DNA from: Maniola hyperantus
Lineage: Eukaryota > Arthropoda > Insecta > Lepidoptera > Nymphalidae
Assembly: GCF_902806685.2 (NCBI RefSeq)
Contig: NC_048554.1
Span: 3,720,001-3,784,000, forward strand
Reading direction: 5' to 3'
Length of the DNA stretch: 64,000 bases
This document shows, piece after piece, positions 45,417 to 56,800 of the stretch. Every line of letters starts with the position of its first letter. The stretch's first letter is position 1. Both the position numbers and the translations under genes were made by a program. Below the pieces are notes generated by a model that ran no database searches, was not told where the DNA came from, and saw nothing but the letters and a program-made list of their open reading frames with translations.

Positions 45417-46215
45417 AAGATTTGTGCTTGTTGACGAGTAAGATAGAAGTAAAGTAAAAGTAAAGTAAAATATGCTTTATTGTACACCAAAACAAAAACA
45501 ATAGACATATAACAAATACAGCATGTACAATAGGCGGCCTTATCGCTAAAATAGCGATCTCTTCCAGGCAACCTTAGGGTAGAGGATATTATAAAAATTA
45601 AAGAAAGCGGAAGGGGTGTACTAATTAAATAAAGTAAATACACATAATATACATATGTATATATATATATATATATAAATGAAAATACAACAGTAAATAA
45701 GAGAGGAATAGACGACAGATAAGTGGACTAAAAGTAAAAATAAATAAACACATCAAATGGAGGATAAATAAAATAGCTTCAATTTTGTTTTAAAAATAGA
45801 TAGTGATTGAGACTGTTTGATATCCAAGGGGAGAGAATTCCATAGCAGTATAGCGGTAACAGTAAATGATTTAGCATAATAAGAAGAGGAGTGTGTAGAA
45901 ATTTTCAGGCGTAGATTATTTTGAGAACGAAGAGAAAAAGAGTGTGTATCACATCGGTACTCAAAACGTTCTTTAAGATAAAGAGGAATGGAGGGATTGA
46001 ACAGTATACAGTAAAGAAGATGAAGAATATGAGTATTCCTGCGAAGACGAATCGGGAGCCACTTGAGCTTACGGCGGTACTCGGAGACATGGTCATACTT
46101 TCGCAGCCCAAATACGAACCTTATACAAAGATTTTGAAGCCGCTCAAGTTTGTTCAGTTGGTCCTCAGTTAGGTTAAGATAGCAAGTATCAGCGTAATCG
46201 AGGATTGGTAGAAGT
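45417..46215 (-). pseudogene. LINE L1 family: C-terminal ORF and 3' UTR
   Basis: Read on the minus strand from 46215, it encodes LNKLERLQNLCIRFVFG, EYRRKLKWLPIRLRRNTHIL, then YYAKSFTVTAILLWNSLPLD and KTKLKLFYLSSI, followed by a 3' UTR. The pattern (LQN..R...G, RR..L.WLPI..R, LWNSLP) is the post-RT C-terminal region of Jockey/CR1-type LINEs. The frame is intact for this part, but the RT and endonuclease are missing. Confidence 0.8.
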
Positions 46216-46444
46216 TAACAATAGTAATATTATTATCAAATAAATGAATGATCCGTTATAACATAATATCTAAGCTAGGTGCATTGGTCTTGATTGAATT
46301 AGGCATAGCGAAAGCTAATATTCAATATTCTAATCAGTGTAGACCACTCTCACCATGGCATAATTTGTAGATTCTACAGGCAAACAGAAATCCATGAGTT
46401 CAAAATAAAACCCATCTACCTAGTAATTATTACATCCTCTACAC

Positions 46445-46660
46445 TACATCACTACAGAGTACAGGTCTCCTCTCTGAATGATAAAGAGCTTTTGCAGAGT
46501 GTGACACCTTTGATAACATTATGGAGAACTCTCAGGCATGCAGGTTTCTTCACGTTTTCCTTCACCGAAAAGTTAAAGGTGCGAGAGCCAGGGATGAGGG
46601 ATTGAACCCCCAACCTATAATGAGGCGGATGTCTTAACCACTAGGCTATCATAACTTTTT
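46445..46660 (-). mobile_element. SINE S1, minus strand, near mRpL41
   Basis: Complement of 'gcctagtggttaagacatcc' head at the right end (46625-46655) and 3' body at the left. The B box is altered. It ends about 110 bp from the mRpL41 stop codon. Confidence 0.7.
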
Positions 46661-46770
46661 AACACACACAGCTATTAAAAAATTAAAATACAATACATAA
46701 TTTTAAATAATTAATTTATTAACGTAACACTTGAACTATGAACTAAACCTAATTTTTATTCTCAACACTC

Positions 46771-47262
46771 TTAAAATATGTCTGAGCCTGTTCGCTTTGC
46801 CCTTTGAATCGCCTCTTCCGCCTGTAATTTCTCTTCTTCAGAAGGTTCTAGGGCTTGGCCATCTGCATCAAGTTTCCCTTGCTTAAAGTCTGTTACGATC
46901 TTTTTACTGTACACCGCGTCAAAAAGCTGTTGGGCAGTAAATTCACTTTGAACAACATCTTTGGCTTTGTAAGAAACATAAGGTTTCAAGTCGCAATCTT
47001 TTAAATCTGGAACGATAAGCTCCGGTATCATTTCTGGAACTTTGACAAAACGTCCATTTAAGTAATACCCTACATCGCGGACCCCTCGTTTGTCGACCTC
47101 TAGTTCTGGATTGGGGCCCATTTGTTGCTTCTTGTGTATACGGGACCCCCTCTTGTTGGCGAGCAGGAATTTTCTGAAATTACGCTTCCCTTCACATGGC
47201 GCTGTCAAGGAAATGTTTCGTTTAGGTACAAAATTAATTAATGACGATATCCTGTTGGACAT
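46771..47262 (-). CDS. mRpL41: Mitochondrial ribosomal protein L41
   Basis: Component of the large subunit of the mitochondrial ribosome. Single exon, 163 codons from the ATG at 47262 to the stop at 46771. The N-terminus (MSNRISSLINFVPKRNISLT) is basic and Ser-rich, like a mitochondrial targeting sequence. KRGSRIHKKQQMGPNPELEV and GYYLNGRFVKVPEMIPELIVPDL are diagnostic of the family. The C-terminal part is charged (LEPSEEEKLQAEEAIQRAKR). Insect members are about this long; the human one is 137. Minus-strand AATAAA signals are close behind the stop (about 46755 and 46715). The plus-strand frame overlapping the 5' end is a shadow. Confidence 0.93.
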   Translation of the reverse strand: MSNRISSLINFVPKRNISLTAPCEGKRNFRKFLLANKRGSRIHKKQQMGPNPELEVDKRGVRDVGYYLNGRFVKVPEMIPELIVPDLKDCDLKPYVSYKAKDVVQSEFTAQQLFDAVYSKKIVTDFKQGKLDADGQALEPSEEEKLQAEEAIQRAKRTGSDIF

Positions 47263-47547
47263 TTTTTTAAGTTTCTACAAAATAAAATTGTACAAAATTG
47301 TAGGTTATGTTTATCACCGACCTGAAATAAAAGATGTTTATTGATGTTTATGTCAATCAATGTCAATGTCAATGTGTCAATGATGTCAATCACCGACCAC
47401 AGATCACCGAGTATTTATTGGTCTGTGGTTGATTTTGTATCTGTCCTATCCATGGACCTTGTTTAGATGTAGTGGATGTACATCTGTGATGCTGTGGTCA
47501 TATCTGTCAGTACCATAGAGTAAAGTTATCACAGAGGAGTCACAGAG
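47263..47547. promoter_or_regulatory. mRpL41 upstream region
   Basis: 285 bp between the mRpL41 start and the small plus-strand frame at 47548. It has repeated 'tgtcaatgtcaatg' words (about 47350-47390). A promoter is inferred from position alone. Confidence 0.4.
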
Positions 47548-47641
47548 ATGTCGTGGCAGAAATATTATAAGTCCAGCAAATTGCAGTCAGAAGTTACCGC
47601 ATTGATTGTACGAGATTACCTACAAGAAGTTGGGATTCCAG
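47548..47641 (+). CDS. Possible first exon of an unidentified gene
   Basis: ATG in context cacagagATGtcg opens a frame MSWQKYYKSSKLQSEVTALI, continuing VRDYLQEVGIPG, with balanced protein-like composition. It is head to head with mRpL41 at housekeeping-promoter distance. A GT follows at 'attccag|gtttttt', but this is a weak donor. Past it the frame runs into H2 repeat sequence (47685-47770). I find no convincing second exon before 53.8 kb and do not recognise the protein. Confidence 0.3.
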
Positions 47642-47803
47642 GTTTTTTTTCTGTCTGTTTCAGTTTGTTAATTTATTCGTTAACTAGCTTGCCCACGACC
47701 ACACAAATTTCAAACCCCTATTTTACCGCCATAGGGGTTGTATTCTCTAAAATCCTTTCTTAGCAAAGATCCATTGACCATTTACCTTGATTAACTAGGG
47801 TTA

Positions 47804-49161
47804 AGGTTTGTACGCACCTGAGCGGCGCGGCGCGGCGCTTCAGCGAGCTGCACGTCGCGGCACAGAGCTTCAAAATATCATTTCTATCATTTTGTATGGC
47901 GCATATCGCACTAGAGCGGCGCTGCACAGCGCTTCACCACGCTTCACCGCGCGTTGCCGCGCGGCACATCTGGAGAGAATATTTTGAAGCGCAGCGAAGC
48001 GACGCGCAGTGCAGTGACGCTAGTGCGACATACCCAGCGGCGCGGCGCGGCGCTTCAGTATGCGTACGTCGCTCGAATAAGATACACGCGCATCTTGTTA
48101 GGTATTTAAAGTGCAGGCAAGAATAGGCAAGATAGACCTCAAAATAAATAACGTAGGTTTAATTTTTGGCACATGACGTGTTCCTCATGCTCTTAGAAGT
48201 ATATCCTCAAAGGTCCCAACCCCTAGGATGTCGGCTTCCCCCCTTCCCAGCGTCTAAATGTATAAATGTCTCTCCGAGCGTTATGAGAAAACATCAATGG
48301 TAAAAATAATCCTGATTAAATAACTATAATATATTATGTACATATTATACCTACCTACTTCATCTAGGTAGAATTAATAGTTTCGGAAATATGCCTACCT
48401 ATTTGTTGTACTTGTGTTTATATTATACTAGCTTATGCCCGCGACGTCGTCCGCGTGGACTACACAAATCTCGAACCCCTATTTTAGGGTTCCGTACCTC
48501 AAAAGGAAAAACGGAACTCTTATAGGATCACTTTGTTGTCTGTCTGTCTGTCTGTCCGTCTGTCTGTCAAGAAACCTACAGGGTACTTCCCGTTGACCTA
48601 GAATCATGAAATATGGCAGGTAGGTAGATCTTATAGCTGACATTTGGGGATAAATCTGAAAACCGTGAATTTAGGGTTAGATCACACAAAAAAAATTAAA
48701 TTGTGGTCATGAACTAATAATTAGTATTTTCAACTTTCGAAGTGAGTGACTATACCAAGTGGGGTATCATATGAAAGGTCTTCACCTGTACATTCTAAAA
48801 CAGATTTTTATTTATTTTTATGCATCATATTTTTTGAATTATCGTGCAAAATGTCGAAAAAATACGACTGTAGTACGGAACCCTCATTGCGCGAGCCTGA
48901 CTCGCACTTGGCCGGTTTTTTCTCTTCGATAATTCGTTCTTCTTCTGCACAACAAAGAAATAATAATCAAATCCTCTTCACTGTCGCTCATCTTGCGACG
49001 TTGTTGCTCGTACGCGAACGGGTATAAAAGTGACGCGCAAGTGACGCGAGGTGCCGCGTACTGAAGTTGTAGTGCGGTAGGCACCGTCGAGCGGCCTGAG
49101 GTGACGCGTTCTGCAGTCGGACTGAAGCGCCGCGCCGCGCCGCTCAGGTGCGTACGAACCT
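47804..49161. mobile_element. 1358-bp GC-rich TIR element with TTA target duplication
   Basis: The 40-bp ends at 47804-47843 and 49122-49161 are inverted copies with one mismatch (AGGT(T/C)(T)GTACGCACCTGAG and onward through GCGGCGCGG). TTA flanks both sides (47801-47803, 49162-49164). A 3-bp TWA duplication is typical of PIF/Harbinger-like elements; that assignment is tentative. No transposase frame is seen. An H2 fragment and a minus-strand N1 copy (48487-48918) are nested inside. Confidence 0.75.
48487..48918 (-). mobile_element. Repeat N1, minus-strand copy nested in the TIR element
   Basis: 'agggttccgtacctcaaaag' to 'cgcacttggccggtttttt', the reverse complement of 31797-32226. It interrupts a short H2 piece (48425-48485). 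Confidence 0.75.
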
Positions 49162-49164
49162 TTA

Positions 49165-50150
49165 AAACTGATTTAAATTTATTTTTTCAAAAGGTGCGAT
49201 TTTTGTGACGCTGAGTGTAGCATGAAAGCTTACTACCAGGAATTAATTAAGAAAACAATAAATACCAATAGTTAAATTTGTATAATTCTTATTAAAACAT
49301 TGTCCTTCATCATATTGTAAAATCCCAAACAAAACAATTCACACAATAAACATTTGCATAATATACACCAATCCATTATAATTTTATTAATTTTTCATTT
49401 AAAATATCATAGGGCAACCATAAATATTAACAGAGTTTTAAACATTTTGTAATGTAATTAATGGGGTATGCACCCCAGTTAAAACAAGAAAGTGGCTAGT
49501 TCGACACTGCTCATGACAGCTCGTACTTCATCTTTTACAGCATTGCAGTCCCGTCAAAGCCAAAGAGTATAATAATATACAAGGAAGTCAAAACCGTCGT
49601 AATAACAATGGTACCGATCCGTTATTTACGTTATAAAATGTCGTTTAACCACAAAATACGCCTAAAATCATTAGAGTTCTATACTAAAACTGTATAGAGC
49701 TTTAAAAATCCATTTGTCAAAATTCAACGTATAATAGGTATCTAGTGACCAATAATAAAATACTTTGTACACATTGAATTACTTGATTCCCGCATCTTCC
49801 AACCACCTTAAAATAAATAAGAAATATATAAATCATAAGTACCCACAGATTATAAAAAAACATTTGTGCATTTATGTAATATCTTATGATTATGAATGTT
49901 GGCACTTTAATTGTTTATGTAGCACCTTATTCTTTAAGTGTATACCAGCTACATTTATAATGTATGAGATATATTGTAGTGACAAGTGTAGTTCATAATA
50001 TAATGGGGCTAATTCAGTTGTATATGAGGCCAGAATATACATTCAACGCTGTCGATCGCGCGTACTATTAAAGATCACTTCGCACATTACACAGACTCGA
50101 CTCACAGTAAAGCATGGAAATGTAGGCTTTTTATCGTGTGTCATATTAAT
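49165..50150. other. AT-rich spacer, nothing identified
   Basis: No protein motif, tRNA or clear repeat. Two overlapping 60-80-codon frames near 49717-49998 are AT-driven and show no family features. Confidence 0.6.
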
Positions 50151-50154
50151 ATAT

Positions 50155-51931
50155 CGCACCCCTAGATGAAAAGGTCACTAAGTCAAAAAACCAAAATGTT
50201 CAGAAACGACGAAAAACTGATTTTAGGATATCTATGAAAGATACGGAAAATCTAAAAATACATTCCTAAATGCAATATTTCCTAAAGCTTGTTCAACTAA
50301 CTTATTTGTATGTTATATGTTAAAAACCAGAAATAATTAAGATTTTTTAGTTACTCTAGTTTTGCAGCGGTAGTGAACAAGTTTTTTGTGCAGTAAGTAG
50401 AAATAGCTTACTTTATCTGAAATGAAAATGAGTTACATTACTTTTCACCTCAAAATTGAGATAACTTTTTATTGGAAAGTTTTGAGTTATAGCATGAACG
50501 GGTGATAAATTTTTAATTTTTATGTACCTAGGTGGACTAGAATTAAAATGGTTGAAATAAAACAATAACAAATGTAAAGACAAACAAAACTGTTATTTAT
50601 TTACTGAATGAGTAATCTATATTTATAAAGAAAAAGCTGACCGACTGACTGACTGATTGACTGATCTATCAACGCACAGCTCAAACTACTGGACGGATCG
50701 GGCTGAAATTTAGCATGCAGATAGCTATTATGACGTAGACATCTGTTAAGAAAGGATTTTTGAAAATTCAACCCATGAAGGGGTGAAATAGGTGTTTGAA
50801 AGTGAAGCAGGAATAAGCTAGTTAAAAATAAAGTTAAGCTGAATCACTAATTATTTGTATTAGGATGGTTTTCCGTAACATAAAACTGGTGTTTGCTTAG
50901 TTTTATAAAAACAAACTGACGGGACTTGGTACTACATTTAAAACGACATTTTTCACAAGGAGGTTGCAATTTGCGAGCAGGGATTAATTCTTTTTTTAGT
51001 TGATCCCACAACTTGTAAGTTTTACAGGTTTCCAATCCATCCACAATGCTACTAGCAACTCAGGTGCATTACTCTATTTAGCATTTCGATACTAGGGGAC
51101 GGAAGCTTTCTTAGAACATCCAATAGAACTGACAACTCAGTCTCCTTTACCCTATTCAGCACTTTTATACCATGGGATGGAAGGGTTCTTCTATCATCCA
51201 ATGCTGCTAGCTGGTCAAGATCTTGTTTTTTGTGTTTATCATTTCTAACATGAGTTTTCCTGGACTTTTTTGTCTTAAAAATAAACTATCATGTAAAGTC
51301 AACCAACTCAAAAATTCCAAAAATATCACGTCCTGCTTTTCAAATCTTTATAGCGATTAAAAAATCTAATTCTAAATGTCATAATAATAACCTTTTATCT
51401 ATGAAAAGTACGTTTTCGACTAAACAGGCCAAGATAACGGAAGCTAAACTTTCCTTCAACAAAACTACTGTAAGTCGGAATTTGATTTTACTGTCATGTA
51501 AATCTCAGTAACTTGAAATATCAAAAAAAATATCGCGATAAAACATCATCAAAACAACGTAACTCAAAATGAACAGTAACTTTTATAATTAAAATTTCAT
51601 TAAAACACAATTAACTCTAAATAAAAACGAATTTAATGATGACTAATATAAGTAAATTTCACGTTAACTCTTGCAACTCAAAATGACCCACTATTCAAAC
51701 GTCATCCACCTTCGTCGACCGGAAGACTATTCAAAATGACGCAGTATGTTCGCGCCGTTGAGGGGAGGGTCATTCAAGTAAACCTACGTTTCGCACCATT
51801 ATTCGTTGACGGTTGAAGGTATAGTTACGTGAGTTATATCGCCGTGTAGGTATACGAGTCAGGAGTTTGAAAATGCCACTAACTCAAAACACGCACTTTT
51901 TGACTTAGTGACCTTTTCATCTAGGGGTGCG
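50155..51931 (-). mobile_element. 1.78-kb TIR DNA transposon with relic ORF
   Basis: Perfect 35-bp inverted ends (CGCACCCCTAGATGAAAAGG and onward), at 50155-50189 and 51897-51931, flanked by ATAT on both sides (50151-50154, 51932-51935). The ends match over 39 bp if those are counted. On the minus strand, pieces of a protein remain: HVRNDKHKKQDLDQLAALDD then RTLPSHGIKVLNRV, and after stops IPARKLQPPCEKCRFKCSTK (frame 50847-51044). The ARK-x-x-PPC...KCRFKC pattern recurs in uncharacterised transposon-borne proteins of insects. An H2 repeat is inserted at 50605-50820. Perfect ends suggest recent movement of a non-autonomous copy. Confidence 0.75.
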
Positions 51932-52084
51932 ATATGATGGAATCAATTGACAGAAGTATCGACTTGTGGACCATGTCTTTCAACGGCCATCCACATCCAA
52001 AGTCGAGTCGGAGTGGAGTCTGCGTTGCGATTTGATTTTATGTTGCCAGCGTCACAGTGTGGTGCCTAAACACTACGTGCCATG

Positions 52085-52280
52085 TAGGACGTATAAGGGA
52101 TGATTTATGGCAACACGTACGAGGCACGGATTCAAAATACAAGAACATTTTATATGAAGCAGTTCAGCTTCACCGTGTGGCAGTTCACGGCACGGTGAAG
52201 CATAAACTGCTCCGTGTCTCGTGCGTGGCACGGCCCGCGTCTGCCACGTGTTGGCATAAATCATCCCTATCGCGTACAAA
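52085..52280. mobile_element. TIR MITE
   Basis: Inverted ends 'gggatgatttatggcaaca' and 'tgttggcataaatcatccc', with a second inverted pair inside around 'cagcttcaccgtg'. Two overlapping frames here are not genes. Confidence 0.7.
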
Positions 52281-52440
52281 GTAACAACGCAGCAAGTTGC
52301 TAACCGAACTTTTCTAATTACAGTTGACAGAGCAAAATAAGTCCATTGTTATTACACGTATAACGTACGCGCAAGCGACATCAGCGTAGTGCTCAAAGCT
52401 CAGGAGCAAAAAATATACTACCCTCATATCAATGGTGTGA

Positions 52441-52540
52441 ATCTATTGTATACACAATCTTTATACTAAATTGTGAAAAGAAATAAAACTATGTTTAGAC
52501 CTAACAGTTTAGTTTAGAGATTGTGTACTATATCCTAATA
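52441..52540. mobile_element. MITE related to 18534-18690
   Basis: 'tacacaatctttatactaaa' and 'gtttagtttagagattgtg' form inverted arms, as in the 18.5-kb element. Sequence from 52541 to 53094 is AT-rich and unassigned. Confidence 0.55.
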
Positions 52541-53094
52541 ATAATTAGCACCACTGTAAAAACAATTTTTCATAGTTTATTGCCTTACAACGTTAGGTGA
52601 AGTCTGCCATAAATAAAATTAATGATCATTTTTAACATATTAAACAAGTATGCATTATATAAGTAAGTATTTATACTTACAAGTAACCAAGTTGATATTT
52701 TATATTCGAATTAATATTATCAACATTGGCTAATTAATTGCATTCTGCACTTTCGATCAATGTGATTGTGAATTAAATATTCAAAGTCAATTAGTAAAAT
52801 ATCGATTTAAATTACATAAAAATGCAGTAGGCAAATAAAATCTTGTATTTATTGATTTCTTAAATTCAGAACGATTTCGCTTAAGAAATTCAAGAAAGAG
52901 TATTCAAGTAGATACCTATTTATTTTATTGAATTATTGTCGAAGCTCCAAGGGAATGTCAAAAAGACGTTTAATTTTTATAAACGTACTATGTATAATAT
53001 TTTATACTATCACAATATTGCACGAATGTGTGCATAAAATACACTAAAATGGAAAAATCTGTACAACGTGAAATATAAACAATTAAAGTTCTTG

Positions 53095-53285
53095 CGTCCC
53101 ACGAGTGTGCGTGGCTCATGCCTGTGTTCGTATCGGTTTAACTAAAGTAAATGTATGCGCTTGCTCGCGACTGATTGGTCAGACAGGCACGCACACTTAC
53201 GCAATGTATACGACGTAAACACAAGTAAAGTTCACGCGGAAAAAAAAAAAAGTTTACGCGCACTTGTGTATTGCAAGAACTACTA
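53095..53285. mobile_element. TIR MITE, copy 2 of the 6293-6495 family
   Basis: 'aagttcttgcgtcccacg' at the left and 'tgtattgcaagaact' at the right, with 'gcttgctcgcgactgattgg' shared internally. It has an internal poly-A run. Confidence 0.65.
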
Positions 53286-53784
53286 GATACACGACAACAT
53301 ATACGCTTGAGACAGGTATTGCAAGACTTACTGAATTCAAATAAATTTTTATGAAAGTCGTGTACGTATTAGGTACAAGTTTGCAAAGCTTTCGTTTGGT
53401 ATGCTGTCTGGTAATTATTGTATATAATATCGCATTTTGTTGTCAGTACTTATAATTATGTTTACTTGGGGTATTAAGCTTGAAAAACTGTATACTTTTT
53501 TTTTACAAAATAAAGCGTGCTCAAGCATGGTTATTAATGGTGATACCCTTTGTAGTTAGGTTCTTCGATCATCAAAGTACAAGAGAGTTCTATAGGTAGG
53601 TATTATTTAAATGAAAAAGCGTCCGCTTGGAGTTTATAATTGTTGGTATTCAGAAAAACTAAAAGAAATAAGCTAAATTGCATTTTGCTTTTTTTTTACT
53701 TTTAGAAGTTTTAAAAGAACACTGCGGCAAGGCTTTTAAGTAGATAATACACGTATACTTGACAACCGACGGCATATCTTGTAC

Positions 53785-53790
53785 TTTATT
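53785..53790 (-). terminator. NADK poly(A) signal
   Basis: TTTATT on the plus strand, so AATAAA on the minus strand, about 45 nt beyond the NAD kinase stop codon. Confidence 0.5.
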
Positions 53791-53834
53791 TATCGAAGGT
53801 TACGTTACGATACTTGTTCACACACAACCTTAGG

Positions 53835-56800
53835 TCACATATCGGCTGGTCTTTCGTCATGATGGTTTGAATCAAGCTCCTCTAGAGTGTCGCTGGACGA
53901 GTGAGTCAGGTCGCTGAGTTCGTCGATTTGTTTTTGTTTCTTCCTCACGTTCCAGTGCAAACATTCGCCTAGGGAGTCAAACCAGTCCGAGATTTGGTCC
54001 TGCGCACATATTGACGGTACCGGATACACTGATGTCGTCACGTACAGACTATAAAATACCAAAAGTTGGATTAAAGTTTTTATTTTATCAATATTATTAA
54101 GTGTATCTCTACACATATTATTATAATTATAAATGCGAAAGTGTGTTTGTTTGCTAATTTGTCTTTCAATCACGCCGCCACAGACCAACGGATCGACGGT
54201 TACACATCTAGGCAACATTTTATCCAAGAGAATAAGAAAAATCACACGGGATCCTTTAAAAAACATAATAGTCCCGTGAATGAAGTCGTGGGCATCATAT
54301 ATTTTGTACAGAGATAGCTTGCATGACGACGGACGGACCTGAAGACGTTTTCTGGGGTAAAAAATACCCATATAGGGTATTTTTTACCCCAGAAAACCAC
54401 CGTGCGCACGGGATTAATAAAAAAAGACCCAAATCCACGAGGACGAGGCATCATCTAGTATATCAATAATATTGCTAAATCTAAATTTTGATGTTAAAGC
54501 GTGCATAAGCATAAAAACATAACATTAACGTGCAAATAGTAAAAAACACAAATTTATATGGGGCCAACGTTTACGGCGATTACGCACTGCACTTCCGTCA
54601 TCCGAGTACTATCCATCACCCGTAAGAATACCAGCGATTATCTACGTCATATGTCATAAGCCACCATACAAAACAAAAAGGAACGCATTTTCACGAACTC
54701 GAATCGGATGAGTGCGTAACCGCCCTAAGCATGCAAAGATCAAACCAAGCAGTCCAGTCCAAAGTTTTAACTTAAATCGACAAAAATAGTACCACCCTTT
54801 CCCAATTCTCTCTACAGAAAAGGACAATGATAGTGCTGCGTTTTCAATTATTGTAGTTTCCAACAAAACAACAATTGATACAAACATAAAATCACAATAA
54901 ATGCACCAAATGCCAATGTGAATTTTCCTAATTATGTAACACTGACACGGCCATACTGATTTGTGTTTTACCATACCATAATGATTTGATGTTTTTCGAA
55001 AATGAATTTAAACCCATGAATTTAACCTTTGTTTATTTATTACCTATCACCAGCACTGAGTATCAATTGTGAGCGTCCGTCAAAAGACACGCTGGCCTTG
55101 TTATGGGCTTCTAGGTTTAGCTTTGTCTGAAACAAGCTCGCGTATTTAAAAAAAAGTTTTGGAATGATTACGCCTTTAAACTGTGCGACGAAAACTCCAT
55201 ATTAGGACTCCAAAGAGGCACAGCTGCTTTCCTTAGTTCAAAGAATAAAAGAAGCGATTGTCGTCGAAGAAGTTTCCACCTCAGCTTCGTTTGGGTGTAA
55301 TTTCTACAAATCCTTTCTTTATGGGATCTACGTTATAAGTTATGCGCTAGTTTTTAGACCCAGTGATTGGAGCTGAATATTGATATTGTAAAACCCCAAG
55401 CCTCTAATTTTGACATAAGCCGAAGCTACCTTTCATCCAAATCTCTTTCAAAAATCCACGAATATCTGGTAGAAATCTCTGAGTTGAGATAAGTGCTTCC
55501 CTGACCAGTTTTTAACTATACTTATACTATTATTATATTATAGGTACCCACTACTTTTAAATAAAAACTTTTACTTTTGTATAAAGTGATGATTACAATT
55601 TTTAACCGACGACCGATGGTTTGACCTTTACATCGTGAAATACAAGTCAGCAGAACATTTCATAAATCTGCTTTAACTGCACCTTCTGAACTAAATTGAC
55701 ATGTCTAAAACATGTAAATTTAGGTTAGAATTTGTATTCGAAAATGAATTAGTTGAAACAATATTAGTTCTGATAATTTAGAAATTAGGTTAACATGACA
55801 GCATTGCAGGTTAGCTAAAAGGGTTAGAATGCGTATTATAACGTTGTGGTCACAAGTACCTATCTCCGTGTTGTAACGCTTGTCTGTTGCGTCCGTCGAA
55901 CGACACCCACATTGCGTTTCGCGCGTCGGGTGATAAGGCGATCTAAAATGTCAATTATGTTTATTTGGACTATTTCAAAAGGCGGAAGACGTCTAAAAAC
56001 AACCGAATTTCTGTGAGCTTCCAATTGACAATTTTTTTTTAAGTAGTCGCCGAGGCCAAAGGTTACACAAAGAGGGCATCACCTCAAAACAACAAAAGGG
56101 GTCAAAAATCCAATTTTGATTACATTATTATAGGATGAAATTCAAAAGATTTTTCTTTGTGGATCAAATGTCTAAAAACTTTAAAAACTTTATGATACAG
56201 AAAAATTATAATCCTCCTTTTTTAAACGATTAAGTACTAATTAAAGAAAGAGTTTTACCTTGAGTTCGACCCCAGCCGGCACCACAATGGGCCTGAAGGA
56301 GAGCGAGTGTGGGCAGATAGGCGTCACCATAATCGCAGGCACTGACGGGTGGATCATACTAGCTCCCGCGGCTACGGCGTACGCTGTACTACCCGTTGGC
56401 GTCGATACTATTAAACCTGGAACAATTAGTTTAATTATTGGTCACTATGTCTACCTTATATTTACACTAGCAGTTGCCCGCGACTTGCGTCTGCGTAAAA
56501 TTTCTGGTTTCTCATGAGATCCACAAATTTTCCCGCTGCAAAAATCCTTACTAACCTACTCACTCAGTCTCACCTTAAGGCACGGAACCCAGAATACCTA
56601 AATGCCAATTATCATATCTCTAACTTCAAAAACATAGGACTTTCATACAACGCTCCACCCCCCCTTTCAAAACCGTTTCTTAGCTGACACCTACGTCCTA
56701 GATAGGAACCTACCTTCCAAATTTCAAGTTTGTAGGCTTTATAGCTTCTGAGATTTCGTGATTAGTCAGTCAGTCAGTGAGTGAGTGGTATTTCGCTTTT

